A DNA stretch of 64,000 nucleotides from Gemmatimonadota bacterium (GTDB lineage Bacteria; Gemmatimonadota; Gemmatimonadetes; Palauibacterales; KS3-K002). The translations under genes and the position numbers were made by a program. This document shows positions 1 through 8,705 of this stretch, one piece after another (the first letter of the stretch is position 1; the number at the start of each line of letters is the position of its first letter). The notes beneath the pieces are model-generated. The model made no database searches. It was not told the origin of the DNA and saw only the letters and a program-made list of their open reading frames with translations. The stretch is taken from positions 2,079,132-2,143,131 of the forward strand of contig CP070815.1 in the NCBI GenBank assembly GCA_020344215.1, read 5' to 3'.

Positions 1-241
1 GGTAGCGCAGGCTCGCCAACCGTTTCGTGATCATGGAGCGTTCCCTCGTTTGATGTGGTGACTACACAATACCGCCCTCCCTCTTCGCCGCAATCCTCGG
101 GCTCCGGGGCACGTGTCGTCCGGCGCTGCCCGGGCGCTTGACGATTCTGTGATCCGCCGGTCGCAGGCTGGTCTGGCGGACCATGGGGGTGCCGATTGCG
201 AGGGCGAGGAGGATAGGTCGGGTGAGGAGAGTGGGGAGGGC

Positions 242-2578
242 GTGAGCGAGCGGCGGGCGCCGAGGATGAGGCCGCTGGCTCTGGCGGCGCTGGCCCTCAT
301 CGCTGGACTGTTGCTCGGGCTCAGGGGCGTGGACCGGGTTCTCCCCGGAGCCGCCTTTCTTGCCGTAGCAGCGGGTTTGGCCGCCGTGCTCTTCGACCGG
401 CGCGGGCTGGCGGTGGCAGCGGCACTTCTCAGCATCTCGGCGGGCGGGCTGGCGATTGGACTGAGCTCGCGGGAGCGTGCGGCGCGGGATTGCCGGGTAG
501 GCTGGGAATCGGGCCGGGACGTCCAGCTGAGAGGTGTCGCGCTCGGCTACCTCCCGGCCGGCGAGCAGGGGGGTGTGCGGCTCCGCCCCAACTCGCGGGC
601 GGGCGACGAGACATGCGAATGGAGTGGCGCCGTTCGCGTATGGACGGAGGGGCCGCTGCGGCCCGGCGTCGTTTACGAGGTAGAAGGTGCGTGGCAGCCC
701 AGTCGAAGGCCAGGCCGCTGGCCGCGACCGCCCGATAGGAGAGGTTGGATCGCGGCACGCAGCATCTCAACGGTGGGAGCCGCCGATCCGCGCCGGCATC
801 CCTTCCTCCGCGCCCGCGGTGCGCTGGCCGAGCAGCTGTGGAAAGCGTACCCGCGCCGCTGGGCTCCGCTGGCTCAAGCGCTCGTCCTGGGCGGGCGCGA
901 GACGATCGACCCGGAGGTCTCCCGGCGAATCGCACGCGCCGGGCTTGCCCACCTGCTTGCCATTTCAGGTCTTCACGTTGGCATGCTGGCGGCGGCGATC
1001 TTCGCTGTGGCCCGCATCGCGCGGACCCCATCTCGTTCAGCGCATCTGGTCACCGTCGCCGCTACCTTCGCCTACGTGCTGTTGATCGGCGCACCGGCGT
1101 CGGCGGTGCGCGCCGGGCTCATGGTGTTCCTCTGGACGCTGACTCGGCTGGCCGGGCGCGCGTCGTCGCCCTTCGACGTGCTGGGATTGGCGGCGGTCGT
1201 CTTGCTGCTCGTCCGGCCGTGGAGCGCGCTGGAGCCGGGTTTTCAGCTTTCCTTCACCGGCGCGGCCGCGGTGGGGTATGCCGGTGCCGAGTCTCAGCGG
1301 TCCAGGTGGTTGAGGGAGCGGCCCGCCCTCCTGAGGGCGCTCATCATGGGCGTGCTCGTCAGTACGGCCACCGTGCTCCTCATAGCGCCAATCACCGCGC
1401 TCCATTTCGGGCGCGTAACACCAGCAGCCGTCCTCGGCAACCTGGCCGCCGTCCCGCTGCTGGCGCTCGCCATGCCGGCGCTCTTCATCTCGGCGCTACT
1501 GTCGCCCTGGCCAGCGCTCGCAGCGTGGCCGGGGTACGCCGCGGTGGCTGCGCTGCACGCCATCGATGGCTTGGCGCACTTGCTGAGTGGGATCCGCTGG
1601 GCTTCGTTGGAAGTCGCACGGCCGGCCCTTGTGCCGGCGCTGGCGTATGCGCTTCTGCTGGTGCTCGGCGCACACGCCCTCCACGGGGCCCGGCAGCGGC
1701 GTCGCTTCATTATGGCCCTCGGCCTGACGGCAGCGGTTGCGATCAGCTGGCCGGTCCTGCAAGGATGGTTCCCGACGGGCCATCTCTCGGTGTACGTGCT
1801 GGACGTCGGGCAGGGGGATGCCATCGCCATCGCGACGCCGAGGGGACACTGGTTGCTGGTGGACGCCGGGCCGAGGTCGGGCGATTTCGATGCAGGTACG
1901 CAGCGCGTTGTGCCGTTCTTGCGGGAGCAAGGCGTACAACGCCTCGCCGCCTGGCTGACGACCCACCCCGATCTGGACCACGCAGGGGGCGCCCGGGCCG
2001 TGCTCGACGCGGTAGAGGCCGAGCGCGTCGTCGGCTCGGGTCGCGTGACGGGGCAGGTCGGGCAGCTGGCGGTGCTGCGTTGGCTGGCCGACCGTTCCGG
2101 CCGCTGGCTACACGCCGACGCCGGGGACACGCTAACGGTAGACGACGTCCAGCTGATCTTCCTTCACCCCGGCCGGGTTGTCCCGCAGAAGAGCGAAGCC
2201 AGCAACGCCTACAGCCTGGTCTTTCGGCTCGAGTACGGGGAGTTCCGGATGTTGTTCATGGGGGACGCGCCGGGGGATGTGGAAGATCGGCTGGGCGATG
2301 AGAACGGCGAGGAGTTGCGCGCCCAGGTGCTAAAAGTCTCGCACCACGGCAGCGCGTCATCGACGTCACGCCGCTTCCTCGCAAAGGTCCAGCCCGAGCT
2401 GGCCGTCGTATCGGTTGGGCGCCGCAACCTCTACGGCCACCCGTCGCCCCGTGTGCTGTTGCGCCTAGCCGCCCGGCGGATCGAGACGCGTCGCACCGAC
2501 CGGGAAGGCACTCTGGTCATCTACGCTTGGCCCGAAGGAACGTGGCGCGCACGCGCGGCGGCGGACGGAGGATGGTAG
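242..2578 (+). CDS. comEC: ComEC/Rec2-type DNA uptake channel
   Basis: Inner-membrane protein predicted to pass single-stranded DNA into the cytoplasm during natural transformation. The N-terminal third is hydrophobic, followed by the competence-domain membrane region, whose signature SGLHVGML lies near residue 245. A metallo-beta-lactamase-like domain starts near residue 515 with LDVGQGDAI. Its metal site THPDLDHAGG is near 574 and KVSHHGSAS near 700, so the nuclease-like domain looks intact. At about 778 residues it has the usual length. I chose GTG 242 because GAGGAG lies about 13 bases upstream and the hydrophobic stretch begins soon after; GTG 113 would add a charged, low-complexity leader, and ATG 266 is also possible. 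No other competence gene is in view. Confidence 0.93.
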   Translation: MSERRAPRMRPLALAALALIAGLLLGLRGVDRVLPGAAFLAVAAGLAAVLFDRRGLAVAAALLSISAGGLAIGLSSRERAARDCRVGWESGRDVQLRGVALGYLPAGEQGGVRLRPNSRAGDETCEWSGAVRVWTEGPLRPGVVYEVEGAWQPSRRPGRWPRPPDRRGWIAARSISTVGAADPRRHPFLRARGALAEQLWKAYPRRWAPLAQALVLGGRETIDPEVSRRIARAGLAHLLAISGLHVGMLAAAIFAVARIARTPSRSAHLVTVAATFAYVLLIGAPASAVRAGLMVFLWTLTRLAGRASSPFDVLGLAAVVLLLVRPWSALEPGFQLSFTGAAAVGYAGAESQRSRWLRERPALLRALIMGVLVSTATVLLIAPITALHFGRVTPAAVLGNLAAVPLLALAMPALFISALLSPWPALAAWPGYAAVAALHAIDGLAHLLSGIRWASLEVARPALVPALAYALLLVLGAHALHGARQRRRFIMALGLTAAVAISWPVLQGWFPTGHLSVYVLDVGQGDAIAIATPRGHWLLVDAGPRSGDFDAGTQRVVPFLREQGVQRLAAWLTTHPDLDHAGGARAVLDAVEAERVVGSGRVTGQVGQLAVLRWLADRSGRWLHADAGDTLTVDDVQLIFLHPGRVVPQKSEASNAYSLVFRLEYGEFRMLFMGDAPGDVEDRLGDENGEELRAQVLKVSHHGSASSTSRRFLAKVQPELAVVSVGRRNLYGHPSPRVLLRLAARRIETRRTDREGTLVIYAWPEGTWRARAAADGGW

Positions 2579-2754
2579 AAGGGCCGTGCGACGCTGCCAC
2601 TCACGGTGTGGCTCGTCGAGAAAGCGACCGCTTGCCATGCTGGGCCGACAGGGGGATACTACCGGCTCTTGAGACAGCCTGTAGCGAGGCGCGAGATCGC
2701 CGACCGTCGGAAGGTCGATCGCGCGCCATCACCCGCGGGACGGAGAGCCAGCCG

Positions 2755-3375
2755 ATGTCCACCGATGCCCCGGCGATCACCGGTGCCATTCAAGGCGGGC
2801 GGCCACTTCGCCGCTATCGTCGCCTGATAACCCTTGTATCCCTGCTGTTCCTCGGCCCGGGAAACCTGAATGGCCAGGATGATGCCAAGGCAGAGGCCTG
2901 GGAGGCTCTGCGCTACTTCCTGGGGACCTGGGAGGGGAAGGAGAGCGGTGTGGCGGGGCTAGGAGAGGGTGAGCGCCCCTACGTATTCATCATGGACGGG
3001 ACGTACCTGGTTGCGGCGAACACCTCGACCTTCGAGCCTCAGGAGGCGAATCCCGAGGGCGAGGTCCACGAGGACTGGGCGTTCTTCAGGTACGACAAGC
3101 TGCGCATGGCGGTAGTCCTGCGGGAGTTTCACGGTGAGGGGTTCGTCAACCAGTACGTCCTTGAAGAAGCCGGACTGCCGGGAGTGCTCGTCTTCGTGTC
3201 GGAGGCCATCGAGAAGCTCCCCGCCGGGTGGCGGGCACGCGTTACCCTCACGATTCAAGATGATGATCATTTCGAAGAGACCTTCGAGCTTGCCGCTCCG
3301 GCTGAGGACTTCGAGTTGCTACTGAACAATCAATGGACTCGCCGCGTGGCCGATGAGCAGGCGGGCGAGATTTGA
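2755..3375 (+). CDS. Secreted protein, possible lipocalin-like beta-barrel
   Basis: About 206 residues. The start ATG 2755 has GGAG nine bases upstream and gives an N-terminus with a basic patch (RRYRR) and a hydrophobic segment LITLVSLLFL, read as a signal peptide. The mature part begins LRYFLGTWEGK and alternates short polar and hydrophobic strands, as in FABP/lipocalin-like or heme-binding DUF1794-type barrels, which share a GTWxG motif near the N-terminus. That family link is inferred from the motif and strand pattern only. An open frame extends upstream to 2527 inside comEC, but that part is arginine-rich shadow sequence. The gene follows comEC on the same strand and ends before a possible broken gene. 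Function unknown. Confidence 0.7.
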   Translation: MSTDAPAITGAIQGGRPLRRYRRLITLVSLLFLGPGNLNGQDDAKAEAWEALRYFLGTWEGKESGVAGLGEGERPYVFIMDGTYLVAANTSTFEPQEANPEGEVHEDWAFFRYDKLRMAVVLREFHGEGFVNQYVLEEAGLPGVLVFVSEAIEKLPAGWRARVTLTIQDDDHFEETFELAAPAEDFELLLNNQWTRRVADEQAGEI

Positions 3376-3450
3376 GCCTGCGGTACTCTCGCTCCCCACA
3401 CCTTTGACAGAACACCACCCCACACCTCAAGCTGTGCTTGACCGGCGTAG

Positions 3451-3654
3451 ATGCTAGAACTGGCTGGAGGTGCTCAACTGGCCGGCTTCCACGAGCACGA
3501 CGGTGAGCTGTGGTGCAAGGGTGTCCGCCTGTCCGAGATCGGGGATAGGGTAGGGACGTCGTGCTACGTCTGCAGCTAGGCAACGATCGGCGAGCGCTAC
3601 GCGGCTCTGGCTTCGGCGTTCGAGGAGGTGCCCGAGGAGCTTGAGAGTGATTAA
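3451..3654 (+). pseudogene. Remnant of diaminopimelate decarboxylase N-terminus
   Basis: Reading from ATG 3451 gives FHEHDGELWCKGVRLSEIG followed by DRVGTSCYVCS, an in-frame TAG at 3577-3579, then ATIGERYAALASAFEEVP and a TAA at 3652. This matches the first 50 or so residues of LysA-type PLP decarboxylases, whose usual pattern is DGxLxxEGVxLxxIAxxxGTPxYVYSxxTIxxxYxxxxxAF. Recognisable homology continues through the stop codon, which argues for a decayed gene rather than a real 42-residue peptide. The rest of LysA, including the PLP lysine domain, is absent: the homology runs straight into the start of the radical SAM gene, which uses another frame and overlaps the last 14 bases. This looks like a deletion or recombination joint. 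Confidence 0.72.
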
Positions 3655-4498
3655 GGTCGCCACGATCGACTTCCACGTTACCTCCGAGTGCAGCCAGGAG
3701 TGCCCGTACTGCTGGGGGCCACAGGACTTCGAGAATCCGGTCGACACGGCCGAGGCTCTCGGGATTATCTCCCGCGTAAGAGAAGTGGGCGCGACGCGCA
3801 TCGTCTTCACCGGTGGCGACCCACTCAAGCGCCCTGACATAGCCGAGTTGGTCGGTCACGCCAGAGCGATCGGCCTCGAGGTCGCTCTCTCGACGACCGG
3901 CGACCAGTTGACTCGCGAGCTGCTGGAGCGTGTGGGACCGGAGATCGACCTCATCTCGTTGCCGCTGGATGGGTCGACGGAGGAAGTGAATCGGCGTACG
4001 AAGGAGGAAGGTCACTTCACGGCCGTGTTGCAGGCGCTCGAGTTGTTGCGCGCGCATCCGCAGATTGACGTGAAGGTCTGTACTCCCGTCACCCGCCATA
4101 ACCTGACCGACGTGCCCGACATCTTGCGCCTGGTCGAGGATTACGCGGAGCGGACCGAGGCCCGCGTCTTCTACAACATCTTCCAGGCGTTCCCGCGCGC
4201 CATGTTCGAGGTGGAGTGGGCCGAGCTGCTGGTCAGCGATGAGGAGTTCGCCGAGCTCGAGCGGCGCCTCCAGGGCACGGCGCGCGTCCGTGTGAACTTC
4301 CTCGATCACTCGACCCTCGATCGCCTCTACGTGATGATCTTCCCGGACGGACGCCTGGTGGTTCCGTGCGGGCGCGAGTTTCGCTCCTACGGTCGCTTTC
4401 TCGATATCAAAGAGCTGGACGCCGTCTTAGAAAGGAGCCGCTTCGACTGGGAGAAGCACTTTCGTCACTCTCGTGGCTGGGCGAAGAGGACGCGGTGA
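3641..4498 (+). CDS. Radical SAM protein of unknown substrate
   Basis: A 285-residue radical SAM enzyme. The cluster motif CSQECPYC (Cys17, Cys21, Cys24) is the canonical CX3CX2C, and FTGGDP at 56-61 is the usual SAM-binding GGE-like motif. The remainder is a partial TIM barrel. There is no cysteine-rich SPASM/Twitch extension; the only late cysteine motif is VPCGREF near residue 245. The start is TTG 3641, preceded by GAGG about 13 bases upstream; no better start keeps the barrel whole. The gene begins inside the lysA remnant, and a stem-loop and an unknown gene follow. The substrate cannot be told from sequence. It resembles MoaA/viperin-like short radical SAM proteins only in general layout. 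Confidence 0.85.
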   Translation: MRVIKVATIDFHVTSECSQECPYCWGPQDFENPVDTAEALGIISRVREVGATRIVFTGGDPLKRPDIAELVGHARAIGLEVALSTTGDQLTRELLERVGPEIDLISLPLDGSTEEVNRRTKEEGHFTAVLQALELLRAHPQIDVKVCTPVTRHNLTDVPDILRLVEDYAERTEARVFYNIFQAFPRAMFEVEWAELLVSDEEFAELERRLQGTARVRVNFLDHSTLDRLYVMIFPDGRLVVPCGREFRSYGRFLDIKELDAVLERSRFDWEKHFRHSRGWAKRTR

Positions 4499-4616
4499 CC
4501 GGCCTTCGGTCATCTTGTCCTGCCGGACCGGCGGCATGGCCTCAGGCGTGGCCTCAGCTAATGGTCTATCCCTTTGCGGCACAAAGGGTTAGACTTCCCA
4601 TGTCAGGAGGATCGTG

Positions 4617-5255
4617 ATGGCCACAGACTTGCCACAGGAGGAGTTCGGCTTTGGTCCCCCCGGCCCGAACAACGCCGATGGGCCGCTTCCCCCTCCCAAT
4701 GGCACCGAAGTCTGGGTGAAGCATCGCGATCAAATGAGTGACGAAGGCAGGACTCCTCCAGAGCGAGACGACCACATCGTCCTCCCGGACTGGCTCGCCG
4801 AGGCGCCCGAGCAGGAGCTGATGCGTGCGACGGCGGCGCTGGCCCCGGGTATCCCGCGGCGGCGATACATCTTCAAGTCGACCGAGTCGGAGCGGGTCTC
4901 TCCCCGCGTGTACCGTTGCCGCGTGACGATCGTGTCGGCGGCGGGCGAGTTCAAAGGGAAATCGGAGGGCCCGGACATCCGCGCGGTGAAGGCGGAGATA
5001 GCGGCGCGAGCGGCTCTCGATGCCCTGAACAAGGCGGAGGGCGGAAAGGTGGTGCTCGCTCTGAAAGGGGCGAGGGTCCTCCGCGTGTTCGAGAGCCCGA
5101 TCGTCGTGGTAGGCGTTTACGGGCTGAACACGGGCGAGAGCGCTCCGCTGATCGGGGCGTGCATGGTGCACAACTCGGTGGAGCAGGCGGCGATACTCGC
5201 CACGCTACAGGCCGCCGACCGCTGGCTCGCCTGGCAAGCTCGAAAACACAGATAG
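4617..5255 (+). CDS. Hypothetical protein with dsRBD-like segment
   Basis: About 212 residues, no family recognised with confidence. ATG 4617 has a perfect AGGAGG at 4605-4610; GTG 4614 is directly adjacent. The first 65 residues are Pro/Gly/acid-rich and probably disordered. Residues about 95-140 contain a pattern of two strands, a KSEGPD turn and an alanine-rich helix (EIAARAALDAL) that resembles a double-stranded RNA-binding fold, which is an inference from pattern only. The tail has a second strand-rich part and a helix ending in KHR. A 7-bp stem-loop CCCTTTG/CAAAGGG (4570-4588) lies in the leader. The next gene is convergent at 5345. Confidence 0.62.
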   Translation: MATDLPQEEFGFGPPGPNNADGPLPPPNGTEVWVKHRDQMSDEGRTPPERDDHIVLPDWLAEAPEQELMRATAALAPGIPRRRYIFKSTESERVSPRVYRCRVTIVSAAGEFKGKSEGPDIRAVKAEIAARAALDALNKAEGGKVVLALKGARVLRVFESPIVVVGVYGLNTGESAPLIGACMVHNSVEQAAILATLQAADRWLAWQARKHR

Positions 5256-5344
5256 GTCCTGGCGGTCTTTCTCTCGGACCGGTGCGGCGGAAGCTGCTTC
5301 TCCGTACCTGACCCGGACATCACCCTGTCGCGCAGCTCTCAGCT

Positions 5345-7381
5345 CTATTCCGTCTGACCCGCAGAGTCGTGGGTCTCGGGCCAAACTAGCCGAGCCAGGT
5401 GCAGGTAGTCGCCTCCGACGGTCTGGAATCGGAAACTCTCTCGGACATAGGGCGACAGTGATTGGGGACTCTCTTGTCCGTCGCGAGAGTCCCAGACGAT
5501 CCACTCCATGCCGGCACGCTGCAGTCGGAGGATGTCCTCGGCCCCGGGATCGTTTCTCACCATCGACTCGGCGTAGGGATCGCGCCAATCGGTCCAGGGA
5601 GCCGGTACGACCACGATCTTTCGCCTGCCCAGGGGTTGTGCCAGCACGCCACCGAACAGTTGGCCGCTGGAAGTCTGCCAGCGCCAACGTGACACGGTGT
5701 CTGCCTGGAGGAATTCGCTGAACCCCGGGGCTTCGGACAAACCGGGGTACCCCGCGGCCAGACTCGATCGGAACGCCGTCACACCTTGTGCGGCCGGATC
5801 GCGGCCCATCTCCCACTCGAGCGCCACCGTCCGGTTGGACTCCCAGACCGCGACGCCTATGACAGCGACGGCGAAGGCGATGGTGAGAAGGTGCAAGCGC
5901 CGCTGCTGCCAGCGAGAGACGGCATCGTGGAGCACCACAGCCAGGCACGGCAGCCCCAGCGCGTGTAGCCAGAGCGTGCGCAGCGACAGTGACGGCAGAG
6001 CGACAAAGGAGAGCAGCGGCAGGATAAGCACGGTAAGATAGGCGAGCTTGAGCAGCAGCTCTCGCTGGCGCCGCCGCACCGCGAGGAAGCTCAGGTAGAG
6101 TACGGCAGGCACGGCCCCGACGATCCAGATGTAGCCCAGCCCGCCCCAGACGTAAACGAAGTGGATCGGAGCGTCGAGCTGGAGCCACGCTACGAAGACG
6201 CGGGCCCAGCTCGGGTACTGAGCCAGCCACTCCGGCATCGACAGAGCCGCCCAGTAGCTGTGATCGATCCCCGGCGCGAGGACTTTCTCGCCCAGGCTCA
6301 GCTGAATCGGGTAGATCGGGTTACCGGTGACCAGCAGGTTTCTGACGTACCAGTAGCCGCCGACCGCGACCGCGATCGCGCCTGCTAAGGCGAGGGCACG
6401 TGCTTGGCGCGACAGCCCCTGCAACCCGCTTGCCCAGAACACGGCCAGCGCGGTCAGGCATCCGATCGTGATGGCGAAAGGGAGGCCGAAACCCTTCGAC
6501 CCCAACATCAGCCCGACGTTCAGCCCCAGAAGCGTTGCCGCCCACCAGACGTTCTGCCGACCGTGAAATACGAGGATACACGAGGCCGCAACCGCGCCCA
6601 TTACCGTGCTCGCGAACCCGGCATCGATGTAAGCGCTCACGCTGACGCTGACGAATGCCGAGGCTCCGACGATCAATGCTCCAGCAAGCCAGCGCCAGAT
6701 GCCCCGCGCACCCAGATGCCCGGCGATGACCGCCAGACCCGTTATCGCCAGCGGCCAGTACCACAGGTTGCAGGCGTCCAGCAGCCGGCTCGTTCGAAAG
6801 AGGTGGTGGGCGAAGTAACTCGAAAGCTCCACGCCCATCGGGTAGTTCGTATATGGGATGTCCGGTACACCGGCGACGAAGCCCACCCGCCCCTGCACGA
6901 CCCAGTCGTGGATCGCCGGCACGTGATAGGCCAGCCCGTCATAGCCGTACGGGGAACGGAGGAGAGCGAGAACCCAGAGCTGCAGCCAGGTCCAGCCCGC
7001 CCAAAGGAGCGCCCCGGCAGCGAGGACTTGCAGAAACCGCTCGAGCTGAAGGGCCCCGCCTCCCGCCGGGCCGGGCCGTGCGACGGGTGATGACGCCGGC
7101 GGCCGGTGCCGGGCGGCAAAGAGCCACGCCAGGGCGAGGCAGGTTACCAGAACGGCTATCGCCAGGGGCTGGCTCAAGCGAACCCGAACCAGCCCGAGCC
7201 CGATGCAGGAGACCTGGATCAGGGCCAGAAAGCACGAGACCCCGGCGAAGGCGGGGAGGACCCCGCTCAGGTCGCCACCGGGTCCCGGGCCGACCTCCGA
7301 CGCCAGCGCAGCTCGCGAGTCCGCTCCGCGCTCGTCTGACAACCCCCCGTTATCGCCGGGCGCCGCGCTTTCCGTCGGCAT
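5345..7381 (-). CDS. GT-C-like multi-pass membrane glycosyltransferase
   Basis: A 678-residue protein with about ten to twelve hydrophobic segments and a soluble C-terminal domain of roughly 180 residues. The first large loop holds YDGLAYHVPAIHDWV, similar to the acidic loop of GT-C/ArnT/PMT-like enzymes that use polyprenyl-phosphate sugars. The assignment rests on topology and this loop, so the exact substrate is open (sugar transfer to lipid, protein or polymer). A Pro/Gly/Ala-rich stretch of about 40 residues precedes the first membrane segment. It is read against the upstream gene cluster and ends convergently with the gene at 4617. A lipoprotein gene begins upstream on the same strand after a 15-base gap. 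Confidence 0.72.
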   Translation of the reverse strand: MPTESAAPGDNGGLSDERGADSRAALASEVGPGPGGDLSGVLPAFAGVSCFLALIQVSCIGLGLVRVRLSQPLAIAVLVTCLALAWLFAARHRPPASSPVARPGPAGGGALQLERFLQVLAAGALLWAGWTWLQLWVLALLRSPYGYDGLAYHVPAIHDWVVQGRVGFVAGVPDIPYTNYPMGVELSSYFAHHLFRTSRLLDACNLWYWPLAITGLAVIAGHLGARGIWRWLAGALIVGASAFVSVSVSAYIDAGFASTVMGAVAASCILVFHGRQNVWWAATLLGLNVGLMLGSKGFGLPFAITIGCLTALAVFWASGLQGLSRQARALALAGAIAVAVGGYWYVRNLLVTGNPIYPIQLSLGEKVLAPGIDHSYWAALSMPEWLAQYPSWARVFVAWLQLDAPIHFVYVWGGLGYIWIVGAVPAVLYLSFLAVRRRQRELLLKLAYLTVLILPLLSFVALPSLSLRTLWLHALGLPCLAVVLHDAVSRWQQRRLHLLTIAFAVAVIGVAVWESNRTVALEWEMGRDPAAQGVTAFRSSLAAGYPGLSEAPGFSEFLQADTVSRWRWQTSSGQLFGGVLAQPLGRRKIVVVPAPWTDWRDPYAESMVRNDPGAEDILRLQRAGMEWIVWDSRDGQESPQSLSPYVRESFRFQTVGGDYLHLARLVWPETHDSAGQTE

Positions 7382-7396
7382 TCGCGCGCGCTCGAC

Positions 7397-8638
7397 CTAC
7401 GGCGTCCACCAGTAAGGCGTAAAGACTGGCCCCGACATCTCGTCGGGCGGCGGCGACACCTTGGGATAAGCCAGCCACACCGCCTCGCCTTCGGCGGGCC
7501 ACTGCCAGTCTGAAGGTACCGACAGCATCCTGACGTTCCCCTGGTCGATGACGTCGCTGGTGTTTGTCACCAGGAGCCACGGGTCGAAGAACAGACCCTC
7601 GCCGTGGTACGAGGCATACGGGTCGTAGGCGCTGAAGTCGAAGTCACAGGGCGCGTCGAAGTGCATTACGAGCTCGGCTTCGTTGGGCGGTGCGGACGTG
7701 TTGGGGACGACGACGACGTCGATGCCGGTCGCGTCATCGTAGGCACCCGAGTCCACCAGCAACCCGTCGCGGTACAGCTCGTAAGTGCCATCACATTGGA
7801 AGGTCATCTCCTCCAAGTGCATGACGTGGGTGAACCCCGCCAACTTAGCCTGCGGGATGACCGTGAAGTCCATGCGGACCAGGTCCCTGGCGCTCGTAGT
7901 GCCGAAGTACGTGGCCAGGACCCTCACGTCGGCGACCCAATCGTTGTAGTCCCAATCGGCGAGGCCGAACTGCGCCCACTGCCAGTCTTCGAAGGCCACG
8001 GTCGTCGTACCACCCTCGGGCCACTCCTGGCGAATCTCGCCCTGGACGTCATAGATCGTGCAGGTAGCCCAGTTCTTTCCGGGGAACTCGCAACCGGTGC
8101 TCCAGGCACTCTCGCTACGACTCGGATTCGAATGACGGAAACGACGACCGCGCGACGACGCTGGCGCGGCGTGCCAGCTCGACCGAAGGCTGGCGTGAGC
8201 CCCGATGTAGAGCTGGGTGTCCGTTGACCAGCTCAGTGGTATCTGGTAGTCAACGTGGGTGTCGACGCACGGTCGGTGATCTTGCTTGTAGTCGAATCGC
8301 CCCGGACGCGGATTGCCGTTCTTCTGGGGGATCTCCTCTAGGTGATCGGCCACGTGTAGGTGGGTCTCCTCTATGCACCATCCGGCCAGGGTTACGACAT
8401 AGCGCACGTGCAGATAGTCCGCGTCGTTCCAAACATGCAATTCCCCAACGTGGATCGCGCCCTTCGGGTTGCCACCGCCGGCGATCAACTGAGCGACCAT
8501 GGGGTTGGCTGCCGTGTGGAACTGAAGCACGAGCGGGGCCTCGTCGCGAGGTCCCGTCAAGTCGCCCGCCTCATCACAACCGCCCATCGCGAGTCCCGAA
8601 CAGGCAAGCAGACTCGTTATTAGCAGGCGCCTTTTCAT
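7397..8638 (-). CDS. Lipoprotein with LruC-like domain
   Basis: A 413-residue exported protein. The N-terminus MKRRLLITSLLACSGLAMGGC is a lipoprotein signal with Cys21 as the lipidation site (lipobox MGGC, slightly loose). The motif LADWDYNDWVADVRV near residue 235 strongly recalls the DYNDWVxD signature of LruC/DUF4842 domains found in cell-surface proteins. About eight further cysteines may form disulfides. No enzymatic motif is visible. The start ATG 8638 is supported by the perfect signal sequence right after it and by AGGAG just upstream. The next gene downstream is the GT-C-like protein 15 bases away, so they may be cotranscribed. Role: surface-attached, possibly adhesive (inferred). 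Confidence 0.72.
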   Translation of the reverse strand: MKRRLLITSLLACSGLAMGGCDEAGDLTGPRDEAPLVLQFHTAANPMVAQLIAGGGNPKGAIHVGELHVWNDADYLHVRYVVTLAGWCIEETHLHVADHLEEIPQKNGNPRPGRFDYKQDHRPCVDTHVDYQIPLSWSTDTQLYIGAHASLRSSWHAAPASSRGRRFRHSNPSRSESAWSTGCEFPGKNWATCTIYDVQGEIRQEWPEGGTTTVAFEDWQWAQFGLADWDYNDWVADVRVLATYFGTTSARDLVRMDFTVIPQAKLAGFTHVMHLEEMTFQCDGTYELYRDGLLVDSGAYDDATGIDVVVVPNTSAPPNEAELVMHFDAPCDFDFSAYDPYASYHGEGLFFDPWLLVTNTSDVIDQGNVRMLSVPSDWQWPAEGEAVWLAYPKVSPPPDEMSGPVFTPYWWTP

Positions 8639-8705
8639 AGCAGTACTCCTTTCGGATCGCGGGGACGCAGAGCTTGACGTGAGTCCTGCGCCCCTCGGCC
8701 AGTGG

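Noticed and set aside
31-435. Minus-strand open frame of 134 codons at the window start
   Set aside because: It lies antisense to comEC, is rich in Ala/Pro/Arg/Ser as expected from high-GC shadow sequence, and has no motif.
745-2301. A 518-codon plus-strand frame inside comEC
   Set aside because: Arg/Ala/Gly-rich with no domain; comEC in another frame covers it with clear family motifs.
3404-3432. TTGACA at 3404-3409 as a promoter for the radical SAM gene
   Set aside because: No -10 element follows at 16-18 bases, and it lies ahead of a broken gene.
3451-3579. A 42-residue RiPP precursor for the radical SAM gene
   Set aside because: Similarity to LysA continues past the stop codon, so decay is a simpler explanation, although it is not formally excluded.
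5256-5344. A terminator between the convergent genes at 5255 and 5345
   Set aside because: CGGTC/GACCG is only five bases with a nine-base loop and no T-run, too weak to call.
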